From: Amblyomma americanum
Taxonomy: Eukaryota > Arthropoda > Arachnida > Ixodida > Ixodidae
Length of the DNA stretch: 64,000 nt
NCBI RefSeq assembly: GCF_052857255.1
Contig: NW_027526499.1
Span: 124,001 to 188,000, forward strand
Direction of reading: 5' to 3'
Shown here: in pieces, positions 48,191 to 59,929 of the stretch
How positions within the stretch are numbered: the first letter of the stretch is position 1
How the letters are laid out: every line of letters starts with the position of its first letter
Translations under genes and position numbers: made by a program
The notes under the pieces: generated by a model
Databases searched by the model: none
Seen by the model: only the letters and a program-made list of their open reading frames with translations
What the model was told of the DNA's origin: nothing

Positions 48191-50400
48191 CTTCGTGTTG
48201 GAGAAACTCCGTCGTGGAGAAACTTCGTGTTGGAGAAAATCCTTGTTGGAGAAACTCCGTGCTACAGCAACTCCGTGTTGGAGAAACTCCGCGCTGGAGA
48301 AACTCCGTGTTCGAAAAACTCCGTGTTGGAGGAACTCTGTGTTGGAGAAACTCCGTGTTGGAGAAGCTCCGTGTTGGAGAAACTTCGTATCGGAGAAAGT
48401 CCGTGTCGGAGAAACTCCGTGTCGCAGAAACCTCGTGTTGTAGAAACTCCATGTTGTAGAAACTTCGTTTTGGAGAAACTCCGTGTTGGAGAACTTATTG
48501 TTAGAGAAACTCCGTGATGGAGAAACTTCGTGCTGGAGAAACTTCGTGTTGTAGAAACTGTCGGAGAAACTCCGTGTTGGAGAAACTCCATGTCGGAGAA
48601 ACTCCGTGTTGGAGGAACTCCCTCTTGGAGAATCTCTGTGTCGGAGAAACTCCATGTTGGAGAAACTCCGTGTTGGAGAAACTCCGTGTCGGGGAAACTC
48701 CGTGTTGGAGAAACTCCGTGTTGGAGAAAATCCTTGGAGAAACTCCGTGCTATAGCAAATACGTGTTGGAGAAACTCTGCGCTGGAGAAACTCCGCGCTG
48801 GAGAAACTCCGTGTTGGAGAAACTCCGTGTTGGAGAAACTCTGTGTTGGAGAAACTCCGTGTTGGAGAAACACCACGTTAGAGAAACTCCGTGTTGGATA
48901 AACTCCGTGGCGGAGCAACTCCGTGTCGGAGAAACTCCGTGTTGGAGAAACTCCGTGTTGGAGAAACTCCGTGTTGGAGAAACTTCGTGTTGGAAAAACT
49001 CCGGGTTGGAGAAACTCCGTGCTAGAGAAACTCCGTGTTTGAGACACTCCACGTTGGAGAATCTCCTTGTTGTAAAAACCTTGTTTGAGAAACTCCTTGT
49101 TGGAGAAACTCCGTGTTGGAGAAACTCCGTGCTGGGGAAACTTCGTGTTGGCGAAACGCCGTGTTGGAGAAACTCCACGTTGGAGAAACTCCGTGTCGGA
49201 GAAACTCCGTGTCGGAGAAACTCCGTGTTGGAGAAACTCTGTGTCGGAGAAACTCCGTGTCGGAGAAACTCCGTGTTGGAGAAACTCCGTGTCGGAGAAA
49301 CTCAGTGTCGGAGAAACTCCGTGTCGGAGAAACTCCGTGTTGGAGAAAGCCCTTGTTGGAGAAACTCCGTGTTGGAGAAACTCCGTGTTGGAGAAAATCC
49401 TTGTTGGAGAAACTCCGTGCTATAGCAACTCCGTGTTGGAGAAACTCCACGCTGGAGAAACTCCGTGTTCGAAAAATTCCGTGTTGGAGGAACTCTGTGT
49501 TGGACAAACTCCGTGTTGGAGAAACTCCGTGTTGGAGAAACTTTATGTTGTAGAAACTCCGTGTTGGAGACACTCCATGTTGTAGAAACTCCGTGTTGAA
49601 GAAACTCCATGTTGGAGAAACTCTGCGTCGGAGAAACTCCGTGTTGGAGAAACTCTGTGTTGGAGAAAGTCCGTGTTGGACAAACTCCGTGTTGGAGAAA
49701 CTCCGTGTTTTAGAAACTCCGTGTTGGAGAAACTCCGTGTTGTAGAAACTCTGTGTCAGAAAAACTCCGTGTCGGAGAAACTCCGTGTTGGAGAAACTCC
49801 GTGTTGGAGAAACTCTGTGTCGGAGAAATTCCTTGTTGGAGAAACTCCGTGCTGGAGAAACTCCTTGTTGGAGAAACTCCTTGTTGGAGAAACTCCGTGT
49901 TGGAGAAACTCCGTGTTGGAGAAAACTCCGTGTAGGAGAAACTCCGTGTTTTAGAAACTCTGTGTTGGAGAAACTCCGTGTTGTAGAAACTCCGTGTCAG
50001 AGAAACTCCGTGTCGGAGAAACTCCGTGTTGGAGAAACTCCGTGTTGGAGAAATGCGTGTTGGAGAAACTCCGTGTTAGAGAAACTCAATGTTGGAGCAC
50101 CTTCTTGTTGGAGAAACTCCTTGTTGGAGAAACTCTGTGTTGGAGAAAGTCCGTGTTGGAGAAACTCCGTGTTGGAGAAACTCCGTGTTGGAGAAACTCC
50201 GTGTTTTAGAAACTCTGTGTTGGAGAAACTCCGTGTTGTAGAAACTCTGTGTCAGAGAAACTCCGTGTCGGAGAAACTCCGTGTTGGAGAAACTCCGTGT
50301 TTGAGAAACTCTGTGTCGGAGAAATTCCTTGTTGGTGAAACTCCGTGCTGGAGAAACTCCTTGTTGGAGAAACTCCTTGTTGGAGAAACTCCGTGTTGGA
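48191..50400. repeat. ~2.2-kb tandem duplication, copy 2
   Basis: Second copy of 46000-48190, with private changes TTGTAAAAACC near 49070 (others TTGGAAAAACC) and GTTGGCGAAACGCC near 49147 (others GTTGGGGAAACGCC). At its end the sequence continues into material matching 12.36 kb onward, while copy 1 instead re-enters the 46.0-kb start. Confidence 0.84.
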
Positions 50401-52980
50401 GAAACTCCGTGTTGGAGAAAACTCCGTGTTGGAGAAACTCCGTGTTTTAGAAACTCCGTGTTGGGGAAACTCCCTGTTGTAGAAACTCCGTGTTAGAGAA
50501 ACTCCATGTTGGAGAACCTTCTGGTTGGAGAAACTCCTTGGAGAAAATCCTTGTTGGAAAAACTCCATGTTGGAGAAACTCCGTGTTGGAAAAACTCCGT
50601 GTTGTGGAAACTCCGTGTTGGGGAAACGCCGAGATGGAGAAACTTCATGTTGTAGAAACTCCGTGTTGAAGAAACTCCGTGTTGGAGAAACTCCGTGTTG
50701 GAGAAACTCCGTGTTAGAGAAACTCCATGTTGGAGAATGTCCGTGTTGGAGAATGTCCGTGTTGGAGAAACTCCGTGTTGGAGAAACTTCGTGTTGGAGA
50801 AACTTTATGTTGTAGAAACTCCGTGTTGGAGAAACTCCATGTTGTAGAAACTCCGTGTTGTAGAAACTCCGTGTTGGAGATAATCCATGTTGGAGAAACT
50901 CCATGTTGGAGAAACTCCATGCTGCAGAAAATCCGCGCTGGGGAAACTACGCGCTAGAGAATCTCCGCGCTGGAGAGACTTCGTGTTGGAGAAACTCCGT
51001 GTTGCAGAAACTCCGTGTTGGAGAAACTCTGTGTGTGAGAAACTCCGAGTTGGAGAAACTCCGTGTTGGAGAAGCTCCGTGTTGGAGAAACTTCGTATCG
51101 GAGAAAGTCCGTGTCGGAGAAACTCCGTGTCGCAGAAACTCCGTGTTGTAGAAACTTCGTGTTGGCGAAACTCCTTGTTGTAGAAACTCCGTGTTGGAGT
51201 ACTTATTGTTAGATAAACTCCGTGTTGGAGAAACTTCGTGCTGGAGAAACTCTGTGTCGGAGAAACTCTGTGTCGGAGAAAGTCTGTGTCGGAGAAACTC
51301 CGTGTTGGAGAAACTCCGTGTTGGAGAAACTCCGTGCTAGAGAAACTCCGTGTTTGAGACACTCCACGTTGGAGAATCTCCTTGTTGGAAAAAACCTTGT
51401 TTGAGAAACTCCTTGTTGGAGAAACTCTGTGTCGGAGAAACTCCGTGCTGGGGAAACTTCGTGTTGGGGAAACGCCGTGTTGGAGAAACTCCGTGTCGGA
51501 GAAACTCCGTGTCGGAGAAACTCCATGTTAGAGAAACTCCGTGTTGGAGAAACTCCGTGTTGGAGAAACTTCGTGTTGGAGAAACTCCGTCGTGGAGAAA
51601 CTTCGTGTTGGAGAGAATCCTTGTTGGAGAAACTCCGTGCTACAGCAACTCCGTGTTGGAGAAACTCCGCGCTGGAGAAACTCCGTGTTCGAAAAACTCC
51701 GTGTTGGAGGAACTCTGTGTTGGAGAAACTCCGTGTTGGAGAAACTCCGCGCTGGAGAAACTTCGTGTTGGAGAAACTCCGCGTTGGAGAAACTCCGTGT
51801 TGAAGAAACTCCGTGTCGGAGAAACTCCGTGTCGGAGAAACTCCGTATTGGAGAAACTCCGTGTTGGAGAAAATTTATGTTGGAGAAACTCCATGTCGAA
51901 GAGACTTCGTATTGGAGAGACTCCGTGTTGGAGAAACTTTATGTTGTAGAAACTCCGTGTTGGAGAAACTCCATGTTGTAGAAACTCCGTGTTGAAGAAA
52001 CTCCGTGTTGGAGAAATTCCTTGTTGGAGAAACTCCGTGTTAGAGAAACTCCATGTTCGAGAAAGTCCGTGTTGGAGAATGTCCGTGTTGGAGAAACTCC
52101 GTGTTGGAGAAACTCCGTGTTGGAGAAACTTTATGTTGTAGAAACTCCGTGTTGGAGAAACTCCATGTTCTAGAAACTCCGTGTTGAAGAAACTCCGTGT
52201 TGGAGAAACTCCGTGTCGGAGAAACTCCGTGTTGCAGAAACTCCGTGTTGGAGAAACTCCGTGTTTTAGAAACTCCGTGTTGGAGAAACTCCGTGTTGTA
52301 GAAACTCTGTGTCAGAGAAACTCCGTGTCGGAGAAACTCCGTGTTGGAGAAACTCCGTGTTGGAGAAACTCTGTGTCGGAGAAATTCCTTGTTGGAGAAA
52401 CTCCGTGCTGGAGAAACTCCTTGTTGGAGAAACTTCGTGTTGGAAAAACTCCGGGTTGGAGAAACTCCGTGCTAGAGAAACTCCGTGTTTGAGACACTCC
52501 ACGTTGGAGAATCTCCTTGTTGGAAAAACCTTGTTTGAGAAACTCCTTGTTGGAGAAACTCCGTGTTGGAGAAACTCCGTGCTGGGGAAACTTCGTGTTG
52601 GGGAAACGCCGTGTTGGAGAAACTCCACGTTGGAGAAACTCCGTGTCGGAGAAACTCCGTGTCGGAGAAACTCCGTGTTGGAGAAACTCTGTGTTGGAGA
52701 AACTCCGTGTTGGAGAAGCTCCGTGTTGGAGAAACTTCGTGTTGTAGAAGCTTCGTGTTGGCGAAACTCCATGTTGTAGAAACTTCGTGTTGGAGAAACT
52801 CTGTGTGAGAACTTATTGTTAGAGAAACTCCGTGATGGAGAAACTTCGTGCTGGAGAAACTTCGTGTTGTAGAAACTGTCGGAGAAACTCCGTGTTGGAG
52901 AAACTCCATGTCGGAGAAACTCCGTGTTGGAGGAACTCCCTCTTGGAGAATCTCTGTGTCGGAGAAACTCCATGTTGGAG
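50401..52980. repeat. Segment matching the rearranged superunit
   Basis: Colinear with 12.37-14.99 kb: offset 38,031 to about 51.4 kb, 38,111 to 52.7 kb (80 bp present here but missing near 13.38 kb), then 38,015 (96 bp missing here). The CGCG-rich string, second subtype, is at 50917, TACTTATTGTTAG near 51201 and TTATTGTTAG at 52813. Confidence 0.82.
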
Positions 52981-54095
52981 AAACTCCGTGTTGGAGAAAC
53001 TCCCTGTCGGGGAAACTCCGTGTTGGAGAAACTCCGTGTTGGAGAAACTCTGCGCTGGAGAAAATCCTTGTTGGAGAAACTCCGTGCTATAGCAACTACG
53101 TGTTGGAGAAACTCTGCGCTGGAGAAACTCCGCGCTGGAGAAACTCCGTGTTGGAGAAACTCCGTGTTGGAGAAACTCCGTGTTGGTGAAACTCCGTGTT
53201 GGAGAAACACCACGTTAGAGAAACTCCGTGTTGGAGAAAATTCCTGTTGGAGAAACTCCGTGCTAGAGAAACTCCGTGTTTGAGACACTCCACGTTGGAG
53301 AATCTCCTTGTTGGAAAAAACCTTGTTTGAGAAACTCCTTGTTGGAGAAACTCCGTGTTGGAGAAACTCCGTGCTGGGGAAACTTCGTGTTGGGGAAACG
53401 CCGTGGTGGAGAAACTCCATGTTGGATAAACTCCGTGGCGGAGCAACTCCGTGTCGGAGAAACTCCGTGTTGGAGAAACTCCGTGTTGGAGAAACTCCGT
53501 GTTGGAGAAACTCCGTGTTGGAGAAACTTCGTGTTGGAAAAACTCCGGGTTGGAGAAACTCCGTGCTAGAGAAACTCCGTGTTTGAGACACTCCACGTTG
53601 GAGAATCTCCTTGTTGGAAAAACCTTGTTTGAGAAACTCCTTGTTGGAGAAACTCCGTGTTGGAGAAACTCCGTGCTGGGGAAACTTCGTGTTGGGGAAA
53701 CGCCGTGTTGGAGAAACTCCACGTTGGAGAAACTCCGTGTCGGAGAAACTCCGTGTCGGAGAAACTCCGTGTTGGAGAAACTCTGTGTCGGAGAAACTCC
53801 GTGTCGGAGAAACTCCGTGTTGGAGAAACTCCGTGTCGGAGAAACTCAGTGTCGGAGAAACTCCGTGTCGGAGAAACTCCGTGTTGGAGAAAGTCCTTGT
53901 TGGAGAAACTTCGTGTTGGAGGAACTCTGTGTTGGACAAACTCCGTGTTGGAGAAACTCCGCGCTGGAGAAACTTCGTGTTGGAGAAACTCCGCGTTGGA
54001 AAAACTCCGTGTTGGAGAAACTCCGTGTTGGAGAAACTCCGTGTCGGAGAAACTCCGTGTTGGAGAAACTTTATGTTGGAGAAACTCCATGTCAA
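52266..54095 (-). other. 609-codon open frame, judged non-coding
   Basis: Same repeat peptide as the frame at 56986-59076 and homologous to its 3' part at spacing 4,720, but the two diverge in length because monomer indels and junctions move the stops. Long frames with no conserved ends across copies are what chance absence of stops in a satellite gives. Confidence 0.88.
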
Positions 54096-54199
54096 AGAAA
54101 CTTCGTATTGGAGAAACTCCGTGTTGGAGAAACTCCATGTTGTAGAAACTCCGTGTTGAAGAAACTCCGTGTTGGAGAAACTCCGTGTTGGAGAAACTC

Positions 54200-56159
54200 C
54201 GTGTTAGAGAAACTCCATGTTGGAGAAAGTCCGTGTTGGAGAATGTCCGTGTTGGAGAAACTCCGTGTTGGAGAAACTCCGTGTTGGAGAAACTCCGTGT
54301 TGGAGAAACTTTATGTTGTAGAAACTCCGTGTTGGAGATACTCCATGTTGTAGAAACTCCGTGTTGAAGAAACTCCGTGTTGGAGAAACTCCGCGTCGGA
54401 GAAACTCCGTGTTGGAGAAACTCTGTGTTGGAGAAAGTCCGTGTTGGAGAAACTCCGTGTAGTAGAAACTCCGTGTTGGAGAAACTCCATGTTGTAGAAA
54501 CTCCGTGTTGAAGAAACTCCGTGTTGGAGAAACTCCGTGTTGGAGAAACTCCGTGTTAGAGAAACTCCATGTTGGAGAAAGTCCGTGTTGGAGAATGTCC
54601 GTGTTGGAGAAACTCCGTGTTGGAGAAACTCCGTGTTGGAGAAACTTTATGTTGTAGAAACTCCGTGTTGGAGATACTCCATGTTGTAGAAACTCCGTGT
54701 TGAAGAAACTCCGTGTTGGAGAAACTCCGCGTCGGAGAAACTCCGTGTTGGAGAAACTCTGTGTTGGAGAAAGTCCGTGTTGGAGAAACTCCGTGCTAGA
54801 GAAACTCCGTGTTTGAGACAATCCACGTTGGAGAATCTCCTTGTTGGAAAAAACCTTGTTTGAGAAACTCCTTGTTGGAGAAACTCTGTGTCGGAGAAAC
54901 TCCGTGCTGGGGAAACTTCGTGTTGGGGAAACGCCGTGTTGGAGAAACTCCGTGTCGGAGAAACTCCGTGTCGGAGAAAATCCGTGTTAGAGAAACTCCG
55001 TGTTGGAGAAACTCCGTTTTGGAGAAACTTCGTGTTGGAGAAACTCCGTCGTGGAGAAACTTCGTGTTGGAGAAAATCCTTGTTGGAGAAACTCCGTGCT
55101 GCAGCAACTCCGTGTTGGAGAAACTCCGTGTCGGAGAAACTTCGTATCGGAGAAAGTCCGTGTCGGAGAAACTCAGTGTCGGAGAAACTCCGTGTCGGAG
55201 AAACTCCGTGTTGGAGAAAGTCCTTGTTGGAGAAACTACGTGTTGGAGGAACTCTGTGTTGGACAAACTCCGTGTTGGAGAAACTCCGCGCTGGAGAAAC
55301 TTCGTGTTGGAGAAACTCCGCGTTGGAAAAACTCCGTGTTGGAGAAACTCCGTGTTGGAGAAACTCCGTGTCGGAGAAACTCCGTGTTGGAGAAACTTTA
55401 TGTTGGAGAAACTCCATGTCAAAGAAACTTCGTATTGGAGAAACTCCGTGTTGGAGAAACTATGTTGTAGAAACTCCGTGTTGGAGAAACTCCATGTTGT
55501 AGAAACTCCGTGTTGAAGAAACTCCGTGTTGGAGAAACTCCGTGTTGGAGAAACTCCGTGTTAGAGAAACTCCATGTTGGAGAAAGTCCGTGTTGGAGAA
55601 TGTCCGTGTTGGAGAAACTCCGTGTTGGAGAAACTCCGTGTTGGAGAAACTTTATGTTGTAGAAACTCCGTGTTGGAGATACTCCATGTTGTAGAAACTC
55701 CGTGTTGAAGAAACTCCGTGTTGGAGAAACTCCGCGTCGGAGAAACTCCGTGTTGGAGAAACTCTGTGTTGGAGAAAGTCCGTGTTGGAGAAACTCCGTG
55801 TTGGAGAAACTCCGTGTTGTAGAAACTCCGTGTTGGAGAAACTCCATGTTGTAGAAACTCCGTGTTGAAGAAACTCCGTGTTGGAGAAACTCCGTGTTGG
55901 AGAAACTCCGTGTTAGAGAAACTCCATGTTGGAGAAAGTCCGTGTTGGAGAATGTCCGTGTTGGAGAAACTCCGTGTTGGAGAAACTCCGTGTTGGAGAA
56001 ACTTTATGTTGTAGAAACTCCGTGTTGGAGATACTCCATGTTGTAGAAACTCCGTGTTGAAGAAACTCCGTGTTGGAGAAACTCCGCGTCGGAGAAACTC
56101 CGTGTTGGAGAAACTCTGTGTTGGAGAAAGTCCGTGTTGGAGAAACTCTGTGTTGGAGA
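54200..56159. repeat. Nested 352-bp and 1,357-bp duplications
   Basis: The string GTTAGAGAAACTCCATG occurs near 54204, 54556, 55561 and 55913. This makes two 352-bp (22-monomer) doublets that are themselves 1,357 bp apart. From the GAGACAATCCACG string onward the spacing is 1,389 (54809/56198), two monomers more. GAGACAATCC in place of GAGACACTCC is private to these two positions and marks their shared origin. Confidence 0.77.
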
Positions 56160-58530
56160 AAGTCCGTGTTGGAGAAACTCCGTGCTAGAGAAACTCCGTG
56201 TTTGAGACAATCCACGTTGGAGAATCTCCTTGTTGGAAAAAACCTTGTTTGAGAAACTCCTTGTTGGAGAAACTCTGTGTCGGAGAAACTCCGTGCTGGG
56301 GAAACTTCGTGTTGGGGAAACGCCGTGTTGGAGAAACTCCGTGTCGGAGAAACTCCGTGTCGGAGAAAATCCGTGTTAGAGAAACTCCGTGTTGGAGAAA
56401 CTCCGTGTTGGAGAAACTTCGTGTTGGAGAAACTCCGTCGTGGAGAAACTTCGTGTTGGAGAGAATCCTTGTTGGAGAAACTCCGTGCTACAGCAACTCC
56501 GTGTTGGAGAAACTCCGCGCTGGAGAAACTTCGTGTTGGAGAAACTCCGCGTTGGAGAAACTCCGTGTTGAAGAAACTCCGTGTCGGAGAAACTCCGTGT
56601 CGGAGAAACTCCGTATTGGAGAAACTCCGTGTTGGAGAAAATTTATGTTGGAGAAACTCCATGTCGAAGAGAGTTCGTATTGGAGAGACTCCGTGTTGGA
56701 GAAACTTTATGTTGTAGAAACTCCGTGTTGGAGAAACTCCATGTTGTAGAAACTCCGTGTTGAAGAAACTCCGTGTTGGAGAAATTCCTTGTTGGAGAAA
56801 CTCCGTGTTAGAGAAACTCCATGTTCGAGAAAGTCCGTGTTGGAGAATGTCCGTGTTGGAGAAACTCCGTGTTGGAGAAACTCCGTGTTGGAGAAACTTT
56901 ATGTTGTAGAAACTCCGTGTTGGAGAAACTCCATGTCGGAGAAACTCCGTGTTGCAGAAACTCCGTGTTGGAGAAACTCCGTGTTTTAGAAACTCCGTGT
57001 TGGAGAAACTCCGTGTTGTAGAAACTCTGTGTCAGAGAAACTCCGTGTCGGAGAAACTCCGTGTTGGAGAAACTCCGTGTTGGAGAAACTCTGTGTCGGA
57101 GAAATTCCTTGTTGGAGAAACTCCGTGCTGGAGAAACTCCTTGTTGGAGAAACTTCGTGTTGGAAAAACTCCGGGTTGGAGAAACTCCGTGCTAGAGAAA
57201 CTCCGTGTTTGAGACACTCCACGTTGGAGAATCTCCTTGTTGGAAAAACCTTGTTTGAGAAACTCCTTGTTGGAGAAACTCCGTGTTGGAGAAACTCCGT
57301 GCTGGGGAAACTTCGTGTTGGGGAAACGCCGTGTTGGAGAAACTCCACGTTGGAGAAACTCCGTGTCGGAGAAACTCCGTGTCGGAGAAACTCCGTGTTG
57401 GAGAAACTCTGTGTTGGAGAAACTCCGTGTTGGAGAAGCTCCGTGTTGGAGAAACTTCGTGTTGTAGAAGCTTCGTGTTGGCGAAACTCCATGTTGTAGA
57501 AACTTCGTGTTGGAGAAACTCTGTGTGAGAACTTATTGTTAGAGAAACTCCGTGATGGAGAAACTTCGTGCTGGAGAAACTTCGTGTTGTAGAAACTGTC
57601 GGAGAAACTCCGTGTTGGAGAAACTCCATGTCGGAGAAACTCCGTGTTGGAGGAACTCCCTCTTGGAGAATCTCTGTGTCGGAGAAACTCCATGTTGGAG
57701 AAACTCCGTGTTGGAGAAACTCCCTGTCGGGGAAACTCCGTGTTGGAGAAACTCCGTGTTGGAGAAACTCTGCGCTGGAGAAAATCCTTGTTGGAGAAAC
57801 TCCGTGCTATAGCAACTACGTGTTGGAGAAACTCTGCGCTGGAGAAACTCCGCGCTGGAGAAACTCCGTGTTGGAGAAACTCCGTGTTGGAGAAACTCTG
57901 TGTTGGAGAAACTCCGTGTTGGAGAAACACCACGTTAGAGAAACTCCGTGTTGGAGAAAATTCCTGTTGGAGAAACTCCGTGCTAGAGAAACTCCGTGTT
58001 TGAGACACTCCACGTTGGAGAATCTCCTTGTTGGAAAAAACCTTGTTTGAGAAACTCCTTGTTGGAGAAACTCCGTGTTGGAGAAACTCCGTGCTGGGGA
58101 AACTTCGTGTTGGGGAAACGCCGTGTTGGAGAAACTCCATGTTGGATAAACTCCGTGGCGGAGCAACTCCGTGTCGGAGAAACTCCGTGTTGGAGAAACT
58201 CCGTGTTGGAGAAACTCCGTGTTGGAGAAACTCCGTGTTGGAGAAACTTCGTGTTGGAAAAACTCCGGGTTGGAGAAACTCCGTGCTAGAGAAACTCCGT
58301 GTTTGAGACACTCCACGTTGGAGAATCTCCTTGTTGGAAAAACCTTGTTTGAGAAACTCCTTGTTGGAGAAACTCCGTGTTGGAGAAACTCCGTGCTGGG
58401 GAAACTTCGTGTTGGGGAAACGCCGTGTTGGAGAAACTCCACGTTGGAGAAACTCCGTGTCGGAGAAACTCCGTGTCGGAGAAACTCCGTGTTGGAGAAA
58501 CTCTGTGTCGGAGAAACTCCGTGTTGGAGA
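56160..58530. repeat. 4.7-4.85-kb period, second (partial) unit
   Basis: Repeats 51.31-53.8 kb. It carries GAAGAGAGTTCG near 56670, where the first unit has GAAGAGACTTCG near 51902. TTATTGTTAG lies at 57533. At about 58.52 kb it leaves the pattern and enters block-B-type sequence matching about 2.94 kb. Confidence 0.8.
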
Positions 58531-59076
58531 AACTCTGTGTTGGAGAAACTCCATGTTGGAGAAACACCACGTTAGAGAAACTCCGTGTTGGAGAAAATTC
58601 CTGTTGGAGAAACTCCGTGCTAGAGAAACTCCGTGTTTGAGACACTCCACGTTGGAGAATCTCCGTGTTGGAAAAACCTTGTTTGAGAAACTCCTTGTTG
58701 GAGAAACTCCGTGTTGGAGAAACTCCGTGCTGGGGAAACTTCGTGTTGGGGAAACGCCGTGTTGGAGAAACTCCATGTTGGATAAACTCCGTGGCGGAGC
58801 AACTCCGTGTCGGAGAAACTCCGTGTTGGAGAAACTCCGTGTTGGAGAAACTCCGTGTTGGAGAAACTCCGTGTTGGAGAAACCGTGTTGGAAAAACTCC
58901 GGGTTGGAGAAACTCCGTGCTAGAGAAACTCCGTGTTTGAGACACTCCACGTTGGAGAATCTCCTTGTTGGAAAAACCTTGTTTGAGATACTCCTTGTTG
59001 GAGAAACTCCGTGTTGGAGAAACTCCGTGCTGGGGAAACTTCGTGTTGGGGAAACGCCGTGTTGGAGAAACTCCAC
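56986..59076 (-). other. Longest open frame (696 codons), judged non-coding
   Basis: This frame is a stop-free run through satellite, repeating GVSPTRSFSNTEFLQH with substitutions. It is not called as a gene: all six frames of the consensus are open, the frame crosses several duplication junctions (near 56.93, 58.52 and 58.87 kb), and there is no non-repeat start, end, domain or signal peptide. Its homologue at 52266-54095 ends differently. A repeat protein cannot be formally excluded without transcript data. Confidence 0.9.
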
Positions 59077-59929
59077 GTTGGAGAAACTCCGTGTCGGAGA
59101 AACTCCGTGTCGGAGAAACTCCGTGTTGGAGAAACTCTGTGTCGGAGAAACTCCGTGTTGGAGAAACTCCGTGTCGGAGAAACTCAGTGTCGGAGAAACT
59201 CCGTGTCGGAGAAACTCCGTGTTGGAGAAAGTCCTTGTTGGAGAAACTCCGTGTTGGAGAAACTCCGTGTTGGAGAAACTCCGTGCTGGGGAAACTTCGT
59301 GTTGGGGTAACGCCGTGTTGGAGAAACTCCATGTTGGAGAAACTCCGTGTCGGAGAAACTCCGTGTTGGAGAAACTCCGTGTTGGAGAAACTCCGTGTTG
59401 GAGAAACTTCGTGTTAGAGAAAATCCTTGTTGGAGAAACTCCGTGCTATAGTAACTCCGTGTTGGAGAAACTCCACGCTGGAGAAACTCCGTGTTCGAAA
59501 AACTCCGTGTTGGAGGAACTCTGTGTTGGACAAACTCCGTGTTGGAGAAACTCCGCGCTGGAGAAACTTCGTGCTGGAGAAACTCCGCGTTGGAAAAACT
59601 CCGTGTTGGAGAAACTCCGTGTTGGAGAAACTCCGTGTCGGAGAAACTCCGTGTTGGAGAAACTTTATGTTGGAGAAACTCCATGTCAAAGAAACTTCGT
59701 ATTGGAGAAACTCCGTGTTGGAGAAACTATGTTGTGGAAACTCCGTGTTGGAGAAACTCCATGTTGTAGAAACTCCGTGTTGAAGAAACTCCGTGTTGGA
59801 GAAACTCCGTGTTGGAGAAACTCCGTGTTAGAGAAACTCCATGTTGGAGAAAGTCCGTGTTGGAGAATGTCCGTGTTGGAGAAACTCCGTGTTGGAGAAA
59901 CTCCGTGTTGGAGAAACTTTATGTTGTAG
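58331..59929 (+). other. 532-codon plus-strand open frame, judged non-coding
   Basis: The frame encodes the plus-strand cycle VLEKLRVGETPCWRNS with substitutions. It crosses the switch from the 53.6-kb-type to the 2.94-kb-type segment near 58.52 kb, so no ancestral copy contains this frame. The high Cys and Trp content follows from the monomer and is not a domain signature. Confidence 0.88.

Larger units (their letters stand above)
51310..56159. repeat. 4.7-4.85-kb period, first unit
   Basis: Strings in 51.31-53.8 kb recur at 56.16-58.5 kb with spacing 4,848 (51350/56198), 4,768 (51813/56581) and 4,720 (52309/57029, 52832/57552, 53611/58331). All three spacings are exact multiples of 16. The middle, 53.9-56.1 kb, is a mixture of block-B-type and 54-kb-type runs. 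Confidence 0.8.

Noticed and set aside
56986..59076. Very long open reading frames on both strands as possible repeat-protein genes
   Set aside because: The consensus is open in all six frames, frames cross duplication junctions, homologous copies give different lengths, and no non-repeat ends, domains or start context exist.
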